In this document: one piece after another, positions 8,227 to 16,876 of the stretch
How positions within the stretch are numbered: the first letter of the stretch is position 1
Layout: each line of letters begins with the position of its first letter
DNA from: an uncultured Acetatifactor sp.
GTDB lineage: Bacteria; Bacillota; Clostridia; Lachnospirales; Lachnospiraceae
Assembly: GCA_934402315.1 (NCBI GenBank)
Contig: CAKRTS010000002.1
Location: 186,001 to 250,000 of the forward strand
Direction: 5' to 3'
Length of the DNA: 64,000 nucleotides
The notes under the pieces: generated by a model
What the model was told of the DNA's origin: nothing
What the model saw: only the letters and a program-made list of their open reading frames with translations
Databases searched by the model: none
Position numbers and translations under genes: made by a program

Positions 8227-8367
8227 CCATAATTGTTTCCCAATCATGGTATTGATGTCCATTCGGACGCTTTCTGTTCTGGAATAAGGTCATTATACCA
8301 TGATTGCTTCTCAATCATGGTATGTTGTCCATTCGGACGCTCCCTGTTTTCAAATAAGGTCATTATA
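8227..8367. repeat. Two 70-71 bp direct repeats, each with two dyads
   Basis: Unit 1 is 8227-8297 and unit 2 is 8298-8367. Each opens with a hairpin around the unit boundary (in unit 2, ATACCATGATTG pairs with CAATCATGGTAT through a 5-nt loop), then GTCC-ATTC-GGAC, then ATAAGGTCATTATA. The units differ at several positions, mostly outside the stems. They lie upstream of the lacI promoter and beyond the terminator of the ABC operon. Function unknown. Confidence 0.75.
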
Positions 8368-8380
8368 CCATATCAACAGC

Positions 8381-8430
8381 AAAAAACGCACGAAGCACAC
8401 CATGCATTCGCGTGTGTGTTTCGTGCGTTT
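8381..8430 (-). terminator. Intrinsic terminator of the ABC-exporter operon
   Basis: AAACGCACGAA (8384-8394) pairs with TTCGTGCGTTT (8420-8430), with further pairing inside, and the minus strand continues into a T run. It lies 50 bp after the DUF4340 gene. Confidence 0.85.
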
Positions 8431-8481
8431 AGGAATATTCGGAGTCTAAAGCTCTGGTTGTACTCAGGGATGGAAAAACTG

Positions 8482-9060
8482 TTATTCCGCCGCCGGGGAT
8501 GCTGATTCTTCCGCACTTGTCTCCGTCTCTTCCTCGACCAGCTCATCCAAACCGTAGTTAAAGCGGTTAATGTCCGTCGCACTGACGACATACACGGTGG
8601 ATGTGGACGGGAAGCACACGTAATAGCTTGAGGTCAGGTCGTTTTTATCGCCGACATGCAGGATATAGCTCTTCGCCGCTGTCTCGACCGTGATCGTCCT
8701 CTGCGGCTCTGTCAGTCCGTATTGCGCAAGATCCGTCACATTCTCTATGACCTGCGATGCCTCCAGCGGCGCTATGCCGTTTACCATGGAGGTGATCCTG
8801 GTCTGCTTGATATTCAGGGAATGATCCTGTGCGGCATACCATGTGTCCTCTTCCTTTTCAAAGGCACATTCCTCGCCCTCGTAGTCATAGGCAAGCTGGG
8901 TCACGTCCTCCTCAGCCGCATCTATCACAAAAATCTTTTCGTCCTCTTCGACAGGCTTATCCGCCTGTGCCTTATTGTACTGCTTCAGCCCAAGGAAGGC
9001 ACAGAAGAGAACCACAAGCACTCCGACCAGTACAAAAAGCTGTCTTTGTTGTTTTTTCAT
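8482..9060 (-). CDS. DUF4340 domain-containing membrane-anchored protein
   Basis: 192 residues: a short basic N-terminus, one membrane segment (about residues 8-24, VLVGVLVVLFCAFLGL), an extracellular beta-rich DUF4340 region, and an acidic tail. Last gene of a three-gene operon with a Gld-type ABC ATPase and a fused permease/GldG protein; DUF4340 proteins are commonly found there and are thought to be accessory parts of the exporter. It starts 4 bp after the permease stop. Its biochemical role is unknown. Confidence 0.88.
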   Translation of the reverse strand: MKKQQRQLFVLVGVLVVLFCAFLGLKQYNKAQADKPVEEDEKIFVIDAAEEDVTQLAYDYEGEECAFEKEEDTWYAAQDHSLNIKQTRITSMVNGIAPLEASQVIENVTDLAQYGLTEPQRTITVETAAKSYILHVGDKNDLTSSYYVCFPSTSTVYVVSATDINRFNYGLDELVEEETETSAEESASPAAE

Positions 9061-9064
9061 GCCA

Positions 9065-11176
9065 CTAGAGCCTCCTTCTCCTGAACCACACGATAAAGCC
9101 TGCTGCCAGACAGCCTACCGGCAGAATAATGACTGTCAGCAGCCCTACGAGAACCGCCCTGGACTGCGGAACGGTAAGGTAGGAGATCTCATAATTTTTC
9201 ACCGGGATCGAGACATTGACCTCTGCATCGACAAAGCTGCCGACTGTGTTGGTAAAGAGCACCTGATTTGCGCCGCTGACCATCTCGTTTGCCTCATCCG
9301 TGAACAGCTGCTCGCAGCCGTAGACTACCATCGTTGCCTCTGTATTTTCATCTATCGTCTTCACGGCGGAAATGCCGATCGCAAACGGCCCGTCAATGTC
9401 CCCTTCCGCCTTGTCAAAATTCTGCAGGTTGATCTCGCCGGTCTTGGAAAAGGCATCATCAGAGGTTGAAAGAAAGGTTGTGTAGGTCATATCCTCCGCC
9501 GCCTCGTCCTGTATCGTGATTCCCTGCACATAGGGCGCAAAGATGTAATACTGTCCGTACAGACCGGAGGTGTATGTACTGTAGCTCTGCTTCGGAAGCA
9601 GGAAGTAAGGGCTTCTGTAATAGTTTTCGGCATTCTGCTCCACGACAAGACCCTCCGTCCTGTTCAGCCCCATATAGTCGAGAATGGCATCCAGATTCGG
9701 TGTTGCTTCGTCCGTGACACCGGTAATCAGAATCACATTTCCGCCCTGCTCCAGATATGCCAGCACCTTATCCCTGTCGTCCGCGGAGAAATCCGTTGTC
9801 GCTGCGTTGATAATCAGGCACGCCGCATCCTCCGGCAGACTGCCATAGTCCATCAGCTTGATTGTCTCGTAATCCACATTCTGCTTCTTCAGGGCACTGG
9901 TAAAGCTGCTGCTGAAATCATACTCGCCGTGGCCCTCCGTCATATATACCTTCGGCATATCATCTGAAAGCACATAGTCCAGAGCGCTTGTGATCTGTCC
10001 CTCTCCGTCATAGCCGGTCGTCGTGCTGGCGCCTGTCGTATAGTCGTACTCGCTCTCGTAAATGCTGCTGTAAGGTACGACCTTGTTTCTCTTTTCACTG
10101 ACGACAATCAGGCTGTTCATCGAAATGGTGTCCGTGTACTGCCGGTAAAATCTCGGGTTCACATTGGGATCGACATACTCGACCTTGATGTGGTCGGAAA
10201 GCTCCTCATACCTCTGGAGAGTCTGTCCGAGCGTGTCGTCCTGACTCTTCTCCGCCACGATCACATAGATCGTGACATCCTCATCCATATTTGCCAGAAA
10301 TTCCTTGGTCTGGTCTGTGAGAGAATAAATTTTGTCGGCTGTGACATCAATGGTTGTCCATGTGGTCGGAAGCTCTGCTGCAATGATGTTGACAATTACG
10401 ACCACAGCTACCGCCAGCACTATGCTGCCCGTACTGTATGCACCGAACCGCAGGCTCTTTACGGAAACGCTGTAGCGCCGTTTCTGGATCGACTGTACTG
10501 TCAGGAACAAAGCAAGCACCGTCAGCGAAAGGAAATAAAGCACCGAGCGCAGATTGAGCGTTCCGTTCAGCATCTCCGTGAAGGGCGTCGCCATGTCAAA
10601 ACAGCCTAACAGCTTTGTCAGCAGATTTCCCGTGGAAGAAATCAGGGAACAGATGGAAGACATCATGTAGCCCAGGAACAGAACGATAAAGGTGATGACT
10701 GCGGCAATGACCTGACTCTCTGTCAGCGAAGAAATCAGTACGCCGATTGCAATTGCGGTCATTCCATAGAGGAAGAATGCCAGAACCGCCAGATATGCCT
10801 CGCCCATCGGCACCGAGCCGAAGGCGCTCATAATCAGCGGATAAACGCAGACAACTGCTGTCGGTATGCTGAAAATTGTCATCAGCGCGAGATACTTTCC
10901 GACGACAATATTGCCAACCGACACGGGCGCCGTCAAGATGAGCTGATCCGTCCTGCTCCGGCGCTCCTCCGCCAGAATCCTCATACTCAGTACCGGGACG
11001 CTGAGCATAAAGAGGATGATGACACTCGATATTGCGTAGGAAAGATAGGGATAACCGTTCATCATATTGTAAACAAAATAATACAGACTGACGAAGAAGA
11101 GCGTCACCGCAATGAACAGTAATCCGATAAAGGATTGAAAGTAGGACTTTAATTCTCTTTTATATATTGCCAGCAT
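9065..11176 (-). CDS. ABC exporter permease fused to a GldG-like auxiliary domain
   Basis: 703 residues from the ATG at 11176 (MLAIYKRELKSYFQS). Residues 1-240 are an ABC-2/GldF-type permease with six membrane segments. After a seventh segment near 270 comes a large extracytoplasmic GldG/IFT52-like region of about 400 residues, closed by a C-terminal membrane segment with a basic tail (FIVWFRRRR). In gliding Bacteroidetes GldF and GldG are separate; the fusion is common in Firmicutes. The start overlaps the end of the ATPase gene by 17 bp. The exported substrate is unknown. Confidence 0.9.
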   Translation of the reverse strand: MLAIYKRELKSYFQSFIGLLFIAVTLFFVSLYYFVYNMMNGYPYLSYAISSVIILFMLSVPVLSMRILAEERRSRTDQLILTAPVSVGNIVVGKYLALMTIFSIPTAVVCVYPLIMSAFGSVPMGEAYLAVLAFFLYGMTAIAIGVLISSLTESQVIAAVITFIVLFLGYMMSSICSLISSTGNLLTKLLGCFDMATPFTEMLNGTLNLRSVLYFLSLTVLALFLTVQSIQKRRYSVSVKSLRFGAYSTGSIVLAVAVVVIVNIIAAELPTTWTTIDVTADKIYSLTDQTKEFLANMDEDVTIYVIVAEKSQDDTLGQTLQRYEELSDHIKVEYVDPNVNPRFYRQYTDTISMNSLIVVSEKRNKVVPYSSIYESEYDYTTGASTTTGYDGEGQITSALDYVLSDDMPKVYMTEGHGEYDFSSSFTSALKKQNVDYETIKLMDYGSLPEDAACLIINAATTDFSADDRDKVLAYLEQGGNVILITGVTDEATPNLDAILDYMGLNRTEGLVVEQNAENYYRSPYFLLPKQSYSTYTSGLYGQYYIFAPYVQGITIQDEAAEDMTYTTFLSTSDDAFSKTGEINLQNFDKAEGDIDGPFAIGISAVKTIDENTEATMVVYGCEQLFTDEANEMVSGANQVLFTNTVGSFVDAEVNVSIPVKNYEISYLTVPQSRAVLVGLLTVIILPVGCLAAGFIVWFRRRRL

Positions 11177-12209
11177 TCTGTACTTCCTCCCCGCTTGGAT
11201 TTTCTTCCGCCCTGTCGGGTACATCCGCCTTCTGCCTTCCGCGGAAGAGCTTTTTCTTCTCCTTTGTGACCGGCTTTACATCCTCCGTCAGTTCAAGGAA
11301 GATGTCCTCCAGAGACTTTTCACTATGTATCATCTCCATGATGGGGAGCTTCGCCTCCGCCAATGCATAGAAAATATCCTCGCGGACATCCCTGTCCTCC
11401 TCAGACAGCAGCTTCAGCTTTGCAAATTCTTTTTCCGGGGCATTCAGCAGTTCGACCGAGGCAATACCCGGCAGCTTCTCCAGAAGCTCCTTCACCTGCT
11501 CCGGGTCGCCCTTCACGGTAAGCTCCAGTTCGGCACCGCCCGCCATGCGCTTTTGCAGTCCCTCCGGCGAGTCGCTTGCCACGAGCTGTCCGTGCGCGAT
11601 AATCATGATATGGTCGCAGATCGCACTGACCTCGGACAGAATGTGTGAGCTTAAGATGACGGTGTGGCTCTCGCCGAGCTTACGGATCAGATCACGGATC
11701 TCAATAATCTGCTTCGGATCAAGTCCGACGGAGGGTTCATCAAGGATCAGAACCTCGGGATCGCCGAGAATTGCCTGTGCCAGACCGACCCTCTGGCGGT
11801 AGCCCTTGGACAGGTTGCGGATCAGTCTTCCTCGGACATCCCCTATCCCCGTCATCTCCATTACACCTTCGACCTGCTCCCTGCGCTTCTTCGCAGGCAC
11901 TTTTTTCAGTTCTGCCGCAAAGAGCAGATATTCCTCCACCGTCATCTCGGTGTAGAGGGGTGGAATTTCCGGCAGGTATCCGACCTTTTTCTTTGCCTCC
12001 TCCGGCTCCCTCTGGATATCCTTTCCGTCGATCGTCACGGTTCCCTCGGATGGTGCCAGATAGCCGGTTATCATGTTCATTGTCGTGGATTTTCCGGCGC
12101 CGTTCGGCCCTAAGAAGCCGTAAATCTGTCCCTTTTCCACACGAAAAGACAAGTGATCCACAGCCGTGTGTCCACCGTATCTTTTGGTAAGATTTGTTAC
12201 TTCGATCAT
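11160..12209 (-). CDS. ABC transporter ATP-binding protein (GldA-like)
   Basis: 349 residues. Walker A GPNGAGKST (about 36-44), signature LSKGYRQRVG (about 135-144) and Walker B VLILDEPSVGLDP (about 153-165) are intact, with the switch histidine in ILSSHILSEV. After the nucleotide-binding domain there is an approximately 100-residue extension ending in a basic/acidic tail. It powers the permease encoded by the overlapping downstream gene. The operon leader at 12210-12350 has no promoter I can place with confidence. Confidence 0.93.
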   Translation of the reverse strand: MIEVTNLTKRYGGHTAVDHLSFRVEKGQIYGFLGPNGAGKSTTMNMITGYLAPSEGTVTIDGKDIQREPEEAKKKVGYLPEIPPLYTEMTVEEYLLFAAELKKVPAKKRREQVEGVMEMTGIGDVRGRLIRNLSKGYRQRVGLAQAILGDPEVLILDEPSVGLDPKQIIEIRDLIRKLGESHTVILSSHILSEVSAICDHIMIIAHGQLVASDSPEGLQKRMAGGAELELTVKGDPEQVKELLEKLPGIASVELLNAPEKEFAKLKLLSEEDRDVREDIFYALAEAKLPIMEMIHSEKSLEDIFLELTEDVKPVTKEKKKLFRGRQKADVPDRAEENPSGEEVQNAGNI

Positions 12210-12352
12210 ACATCCTCACATTCCGCCGCCGTGCGGCTCTCTCACGGGAATCTCCCGGGTTGTTATATATTTGTATACTAGAGAATAAATGTCACCAAAA
12301 AGTGAGGGTTGTATGAAAATTGTGTGAAAAGCGGAGAATCATTCCAGAACCG

Positions 12353-13750
12353 CTACTGCTTTCCGGCGCGCTTCTCCTGCAAGATGGCCGTATTTTTCTC
12401 CACTTCCTTTTTCCCGAGAGGATAGAGGAACTGCATGATGAGGAATACGATCAGATAGCAGATTCCCGGAACGAGCGTTGCCACTGTGTAAATGCGCTCC
12501 GACACCTCCTGCGTCTGGGCTGCCGCCTCGGACACATAGCCGATTGCGGTAAGAACAAAGCCGCCCAGCCCTCCGGCCAGCGCCTGCCCTACCTTTCTGG
12601 CAAAGGAATAAACCGCATACACCGTACCGTCCTCTCTCTTCCCCGTCGTGACCTCCTGATAATCGATGATGTCCGTGATAAATGCCCAGATGATCAGGTT
12701 AAACAGCCCGACACCCACCATGCCGAAGAAAATCAGAACCATAAACAGAAAGACACTTCGCACTCTCAGGAGAAACAGCAGCGTATACATGACTCCCGCC
12801 AGCAGCATTCCCAGCGCCCCGGCCTCTTTTTTTCCAAAGTCCGCCGCTATTTTTGAAATAAACGGCGCCAGCAGAAAGGTTCCCGCAATTCCCACCAGAT
12901 TCACGATAGACAGTGCTTTCGCATCCTTGAAATAATCGAGAAAGAGATAATTATTCATCGTCTGGCTCAGCAGAGATGCCAGAAGGAGCACCAGCGCCGC
13001 AAAAACCAGTGCCAGCAGGGGCTTGTTCCGCGCCAGCCCCTTCAGCATTTCGCCCGCACTTTCCCGCGTGGTCTCCTTTTTCTCGAGAACGACTCTCTCC
13101 TGACATAGGAAATAGCAGAGCCCATAGCAGATTACCGCAAGCACGCCGAATACAACTGCTGTCAGCGTGAAGCGCACCGGCAGCACAACCTGATTTCCCG
13201 CAGCGTCCGTCTCATAGATTAGCAGCGGCACAAGGACACCGATCACCAGCCCCGCCAGACTGGCTCCAACTCCCCGGAAGGTCGAGAGCGATGCCCTGTC
13301 CCTGACGTCCGGGCTGATGACGGATGCCATGGAACCGTAGGGAATGTTGATGCCTGTATAGCAGAAGCTGCTCCACAGCAGATAAGTCACAATAACGTAG
13401 ACGAGCTTCACCGGATATGCCCAGTCCCGCACGAAGTATAAGTACATAATCGTGCTCGCCACGGCGACGGGAATGCACATGCGTCTTATCCACGGTCGAA
13501 ACCTTCCGTCCTTCGCCGGCTGCATATGATCCACGATCCTTCCCATCGTGACATCCGTAAAGGCATCCACAATCCTCGTCCCCATGAACAGCAGTCCGAC
13601 AACAAAGCCGCTCAGCCCCAGCACCTTTGTGTAAAACACCATCAGATAATTGCTTGCAAAAAGAAAGCTGAAATCGTTGCCGAAATCGCCAAACATATAA
13701 CCGATCTTATCTTTAAAGCCAAACGGCCGCTTCTCCTTATTTTCAGACAT
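12353..13750 (-). CDS. GPH family sugar:cation symporter (MelB-like)
   Basis: 465 residues from the ATG at 13750. Twelve membrane segments; the N-terminal FGFKDKIGYMFGDFGNDFSF and the loop after TM2 (DAFTDVTMGRIVDHM) carry the conserved acidic residues of the glycoside-pentoside-hexuronide family. Likely imports a glycoside or oligosaccharide with Na+ or H+. GGAGG lies 6 nt before the ATG, but the whole ribosome site is one arm of a perfect hairpin, so translation may be restricted. It follows the DUF4097 gene, with which it has no obvious functional link. Confidence 0.92.
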   Translation of the reverse strand: MSENKEKRPFGFKDKIGYMFGDFGNDFSFLFASNYLMVFYTKVLGLSGFVVGLLFMGTRIVDAFTDVTMGRIVDHMQPAKDGRFRPWIRRMCIPVAVASTIMYLYFVRDWAYPVKLVYVIVTYLLWSSFCYTGINIPYGSMASVISPDVRDRASLSTFRGVGASLAGLVIGVLVPLLIYETDAAGNQVVLPVRFTLTAVVFGVLAVICYGLCYFLCQERVVLEKKETTRESAGEMLKGLARNKPLLALVFAALVLLLASLLSQTMNNYLFLDYFKDAKALSIVNLVGIAGTFLLAPFISKIAADFGKKEAGALGMLLAGVMYTLLFLLRVRSVFLFMVLIFFGMVGVGLFNLIIWAFITDIIDYQEVTTGKREDGTVYAVYSFARKVGQALAGGLGGFVLTAIGYVSEAAAQTQEVSERIYTVATLVPGICYLIVFLIMQFLYPLGKKEVEKNTAILQEKRAGKQ

Positions 13751-13756
13751 AAAAAT

Positions 13757-13804
13757 CCTCCATTCTGCGATGCGTTTTGCCTTTAGCATCCCACAGAATG
13801 GAGG
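13757..13804 (-). promoter_or_regulatory. Hairpin that hides the ribosome site of the symporter gene
   Basis: An 11-bp perfect pairing, CCTCCATTCTG (13757-13767) with CAGAATGGAGG (13794-13804), plus an inner GATGC/GCATC stem. Read on the minus strand, the 3' arm ends in the GGAGG used by the gene at 13750 and is followed by ATTTTTATG. It could sequester the ribosome site or act as a weak terminator that ends the upstream operon. Confidence 0.7.
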
Positions 13805-13822
13805 AAATATACATGTTACGTT

Positions 13823-14899
13823 TTACTGAACGCGGATGTCGCCGCTGGTTGTGGTGACAGTTACTTTATTTTTGCTGTCATTGCCTACGCTGCCCTCTGC
13901 GCGGTCGCCCTTCTTGGAAAAGGACAGCGCATCGTCAAAGAAGGTGCTGATCTCGCCACTGACGGTAGCTGCCTTGAATTGCAGGCTCTCATCTCTGGAC
14001 AACTGCAGCGTGGCTGCTCCGCTCGATGTATTGATGTCCAGATCCCCGGTAAGCTGTGCAACGGAAAGCCGGACGTCTCCGCTGGTTGTACTGGCAGTTC
14101 CGAATCCGCTCTGACCCTCAAGCACTGTCTCCCCGCTGGTTGAAGAAACCGAAAACCTGCTGTCGACACCTGAGATCCGGATGTCTCCGGAGGTGGTACT
14201 TACCTTTCTCTCGCCGCTTCCGTCTGAGACCGTTACCGCACCGCTGGTCGATGCAGCCAAAAGCCCGCCGTCCGCCTTATCTAACCGTATATCTCCACTG
14301 GTCGTCGAAATTTCAATTTCCTCCGCGGCCAGCTCTCCCGTCCGCACCTCGCCGCTGGTCGATGTAATCACCACCTGTGACGCAGCAACATTTTTTGTCG
14401 TAATATCACCGCTCGTGCTGGACAGCCTCAGCTTCTGCTGTAATGATAATTCCCTGTCCATCACGATCTCACCGCTGACCGTTTTGACACTGATCTCGCC
14501 CTCGTAACCGGCCGGCAGCCAGATTTCTGTGTACATATAGCGGTTAACGTTAACCATATTGTTCACACGCTTAGGCCCCTTGACCGATAAGGTGCTGCCG
14601 GACAGCTTTATCTCAGCCAGTTCGGAATCCTTTACCGCAAAATTTGCAAATTCCCTTACAATCACCGTGCTGCCGTCCGACTCATAGATCGTGACATCAT
14701 TACCGCTTTTTTCATAGAGGATATTCAGCTTATCAATATCTTCGACCGAAAACTCCTTTTCCTGAACCAGTTCGGCATTGCTGCTTAAGATTTCCCACCG
14801 GGCAGAGTCTCTTCTGCTCAGGCCGTAGCCGAGCAGAACGCAGAGTCCCACAACAACCACACTCAAAACCGCAATTAATGTTATCTTTAAACCCTTCAT
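13823..14899 (-). CDS. DUF4097 family beta-strand repeat protein
   Basis: 358 residues. One N-terminal membrane anchor (about residues 4-24), then a repetitive beta-helix-like body with at least eight near-copies of a STTSGDIR/STSGEV motif spaced about 20 residues apart, which is DUF4097 (adhesin-like). It is secreted but anchored. Third gene of a PadR-DUF1700-DUF4097 operon, a combination seen widely in Firmicutes and thought to respond to envelope conditions. It starts 3 bp after the DUF1700 gene. Confidence 0.9.
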   Translation of the reverse strand: MKGLKITLIAVLSVVVVGLCVLLGYGLSRRDSARWEILSSNAELVQEKEFSVEDIDKLNILYEKSGNDVTIYESDGSTVIVREFANFAVKDSELAEIKLSGSTLSVKGPKRVNNMVNVNRYMYTEIWLPAGYEGEISVKTVSGEIVMDRELSLQQKLRLSSTSGDITTKNVAASQVVITSTSGEVRTGELAAEEIEISTTSGDIRLDKADGGLLAASTSGAVTVSDGSGERKVSTTSGDIRISGVDSRFSVSSTSGETVLEGQSGFGTASTTSGDVRLSVAQLTGDLDINTSSGAATLQLSRDESLQFKAATVSGEISTFFDDALSFSKKGDRAEGSVGNDSKNKVTVTTTSGDIRVQ

Positions 14900-14901
14900 G
14901 A

Positions 14902-15591
14902 TTACCTCCCGTTCTTATCCTTACGTAAACTGAACGCCAGCGAAGCGATTGACTGGATGCTGCCGCCGATCAGGAAAATAACCCATGTAATGTACCATGC
15001 CCCGGTGTTGAAGCTGATAATGAAATAGGCAACCAGCACCAGTGTCCAGATCAGCGTGCTGACAGATCCCATGACCGCCTTGTCTTTATTATTCCTGTAT
15101 TTCTCTTCCTTGTATTCCTCAACCATATCCTGCTTTTCCTGCTTCTTGTATACAGGATACATATTCGCCGCATAGACCATCATGACGGTGGGCGGGATAC
15201 AGATCAGTCCCGCTAAGACCAAACCGATACCGGTAGTCACATCGCTATAGCCATACGCCACTTCACCGATCAGTGCGAAACCGAAAAATACAACCCCCGC
15301 CAGAATATACAATCCTACAGCGATCGCCTGCAAAAGTGCTTTTTTCTTTCTGTCGCTCTCCGACAGGCTCAGCAGATTCTTCTCCTCAACCTCTTCAAAA
15401 AGCTCCGTCACATCCCCGATCGACTGGATCACATTCTGATAGGCATCCTCCTCGGAGTGTCCCTCCTGAACCAGATCCTCATACTTATCCAGCGCATTCT
15501 GAAGCATTTCCTGTTTCAGTTCCAGCGCCTTCCTTGTCTTCGGTGCCTCTTCAAACAACTGATTAAAATATTCTACAATTCTCTCCTTCAT
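14902..15591 (-). CDS. DUF1700/HAAS-domain membrane protein
   Basis: 229 residues from the ATG at 15591; the ATG at 15600, 4 nt from GGA, is an alternative. Residues 1-80 form the helical HAAS region (YFNQLFEEAPKTRKALELKQ and EGHSEEDAYQNVIQSIGD), usually paired with PadR regulators. Four membrane segments follow in two pairs, with a charged stretch between them. It probably binds PadR or passes a membrane signal to it. Confidence 0.85.
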   Translation of the reverse strand: MKERIVEYFNQLFEEAPKTRKALELKQEMLQNALDKYEDLVQEGHSEEDAYQNVIQSIGDVTELFEEVEEKNLLSLSESDRKKKALLQAIAVGLYILAGVVFFGFALIGEVAYGYSDVTTGIGLVLAGLICIPPTVMMVYAANMYPVYKKQEKQDMVEEYKEEKYRNNKDKAVMGSVSTLIWTLVLVAYFIISFNTGAWYITWVIFLIGGSIQSIASLAFSLRKDKNGR

Positions 15592-15644
15592 ATGAATCAT
15601 TATTCCTTTCTGCAATCTCTGAGCCTGCACTTCCACTGTGCATA

Positions 15645-15968
15645 TTATTTTAAAAGCTGATCGATCATTTCCTTCGCTTCGTTCCACTCCTGCTTATAGC
15701 CCTGATAGGCAGTCCGTCCCGAATCCGTGATCGCATAATAACGGCGCCTCGCACCCACCGTTTCATCTCCCCAATAGGTTCTGATATAACCCGCCTGCTC
15801 CAATCTCCGGAATGCAGAATACAGCGTAGCTTCCTTCAGCTCATATCTATTGTCCGTCTTCTTCATAATGTCCTTATTGATCTGATAGCCATAGCTGTCC
15901 TGCTCCAGAAGATGTGACAGGATAATTGCCTCTGTATGCCCGCGGATAATATCTGATGTAATGGACAT
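15645..15968 (-). CDS. PadR family transcriptional regulator
   Basis: 107 residues, the usual length of short PadR proteins: a winged helix (ATLYSAFRRLEQAGYI, with the conserved wing GARRRYYAIT) and one C-terminal dimerisation helix. AGGGAGGTGA lies 7 nt before the ATG. Probably represses the DUF1700-DUF4097 operon it heads, through the dyad over its own -35 box. Confidence 0.93.
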   Translation of the reverse strand: MSITSDIIRGHTEAIILSHLLEQDSYGYQINKDIMKKTDNRYELKEATLYSAFRRLEQAGYIRTYWGDETVGARRRYYAITDSGRTAYQGYKQEWNEAKEMIDQLLK

Positions 15969-15997
15969 AGCGTGTCACCTCCCTTTTCTTGAGATAC

Positions 15998-16031
15998 AGC
16001 ATACATTATAATACCTCGCCTGTCAAGGTAT
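15998..16031 (-). promoter_or_regulatory. padR promoter with overlapping dyad operator
   Basis: Minus-strand TTGACA (16021-16026), 17-nt spacer, TATGCT (15998-16003). The inverted repeat ATACCT-N9-AGGTAT at 16011-16031 covers the -35 box and is the probable PadR site. Confidence 0.75.
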
Positions 16032-16046
16032 ATTATGAAATGTTGT

Positions 16047-16078
16047 AAAAAAACAGCAGACAAACAAGCCTGCTGTTT
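16047..16078 (-). terminator. Intrinsic terminator after the transglutaminase gene
   Basis: AAACAGCAG (16051-16059) pairs with CTGCTGTTT (16070-16078), followed on the minus strand by a run of T. It lies about 15 bp past the stop of the transglutaminase-like gene. Confidence 0.85.
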
Positions 16079-16093
16079 CATAAGATAATCTAT

Positions 16094-16822
16094 TTATTTT
16101 TGCAAACCGGCATGGCGAATCCGCTGCACATTCCGGTTCATTATGTGCCTGCCCAGATGCTCATAGACAAATTCCTTCAGCATGGACAAAGGTTGTCTAT
16201 GCTCCTTCAGGAAATCATCCGGCGCATCATATACGCCGAAATCCTGCCCGATTGCCTCACTCTGGATATAAGTGTCGTTCCTGTCCCACTCAATCCGGGG
16301 CGACTGGAAATCCTTCACGCAGACACCATAGCCGCAGAATGCGCCCTTGTGTCCGGGAAACATTTTATACAGTCCTTGCAGGTATTTCTTATCGATAATG
16401 ACCCCTTCCAGACAGAACCATATCTCCTCGCAGCAAACCTCGACCCATGTATGTACGACCTCGTCCGGCATCTGTCGGGTGACAAATCCGCTGCTGGCGC
16501 CCTTCTGCACCTTTTTGTATACCGTGAAACCATGAATTCTGCACGGAATATTGACCGCACGCAACAGCGCCATGAGGAGCGTTGCCTTTGTATTGCACTG
16601 TCCGATTCCGTCGCGCAGCACCTGCGATGCGGGGATTGCATCGTTTTTGTTATAGCCAAACAGGATCTCATCCCTGACATAATTATAGATGCCCTGAATC
16701 TTGTGGAAATCATCAAGCTGCTTCCAGCCCTCTCTCTGTATCAGCTCCTGTATCTCCGGTGCAGAATAGTTCAGAATGGGTGTTTCCCGCAGGTATTTAT
16801 CCTTCCCGTCCGCTTGCTTCAT
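16094..16822 (-). CDS. Transglutaminase-like domain protein
   Basis: 242 residues, cytoplasmic (no signal peptide). The papain-like triad is visible: Cys76 in GIGQCNTKATLL, His124 in VVHTWVEV and Asp144 in GVIIDKKY. Bacterial members are mostly cysteine proteases or amidases rather than cross-linkers. It follows an AraC-type regulator on the same strand with a gap of 54 bp, and that regulator may control it. The substrate is unknown. Confidence 0.88.
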   Translation of the reverse strand: MKQADGKDKYLRETPILNYSAPEIQELIQREGWKQLDDFHKIQGIYNYVRDEILFGYNKNDAIPASQVLRDGIGQCNTKATLLMALLRAVNIPCRIHGFTVYKKVQKGASSGFVTRQMPDEVVHTWVEVCCEEIWFCLEGVIIDKKYLQGLYKMFPGHKGAFCGYGVCVKDFQSPRIEWDRNDTYIQSEAIGQDFGVYDAPDDFLKEHRQPLSMLKEFVYEHLGRHIMNRNVQRIRHAGLQK

Positions 16823-16876
16823 CTGTTTCCCTCCTCGGTATGGCTTCGGCTTCCGAGTGCTTCATCTGCCATATCT

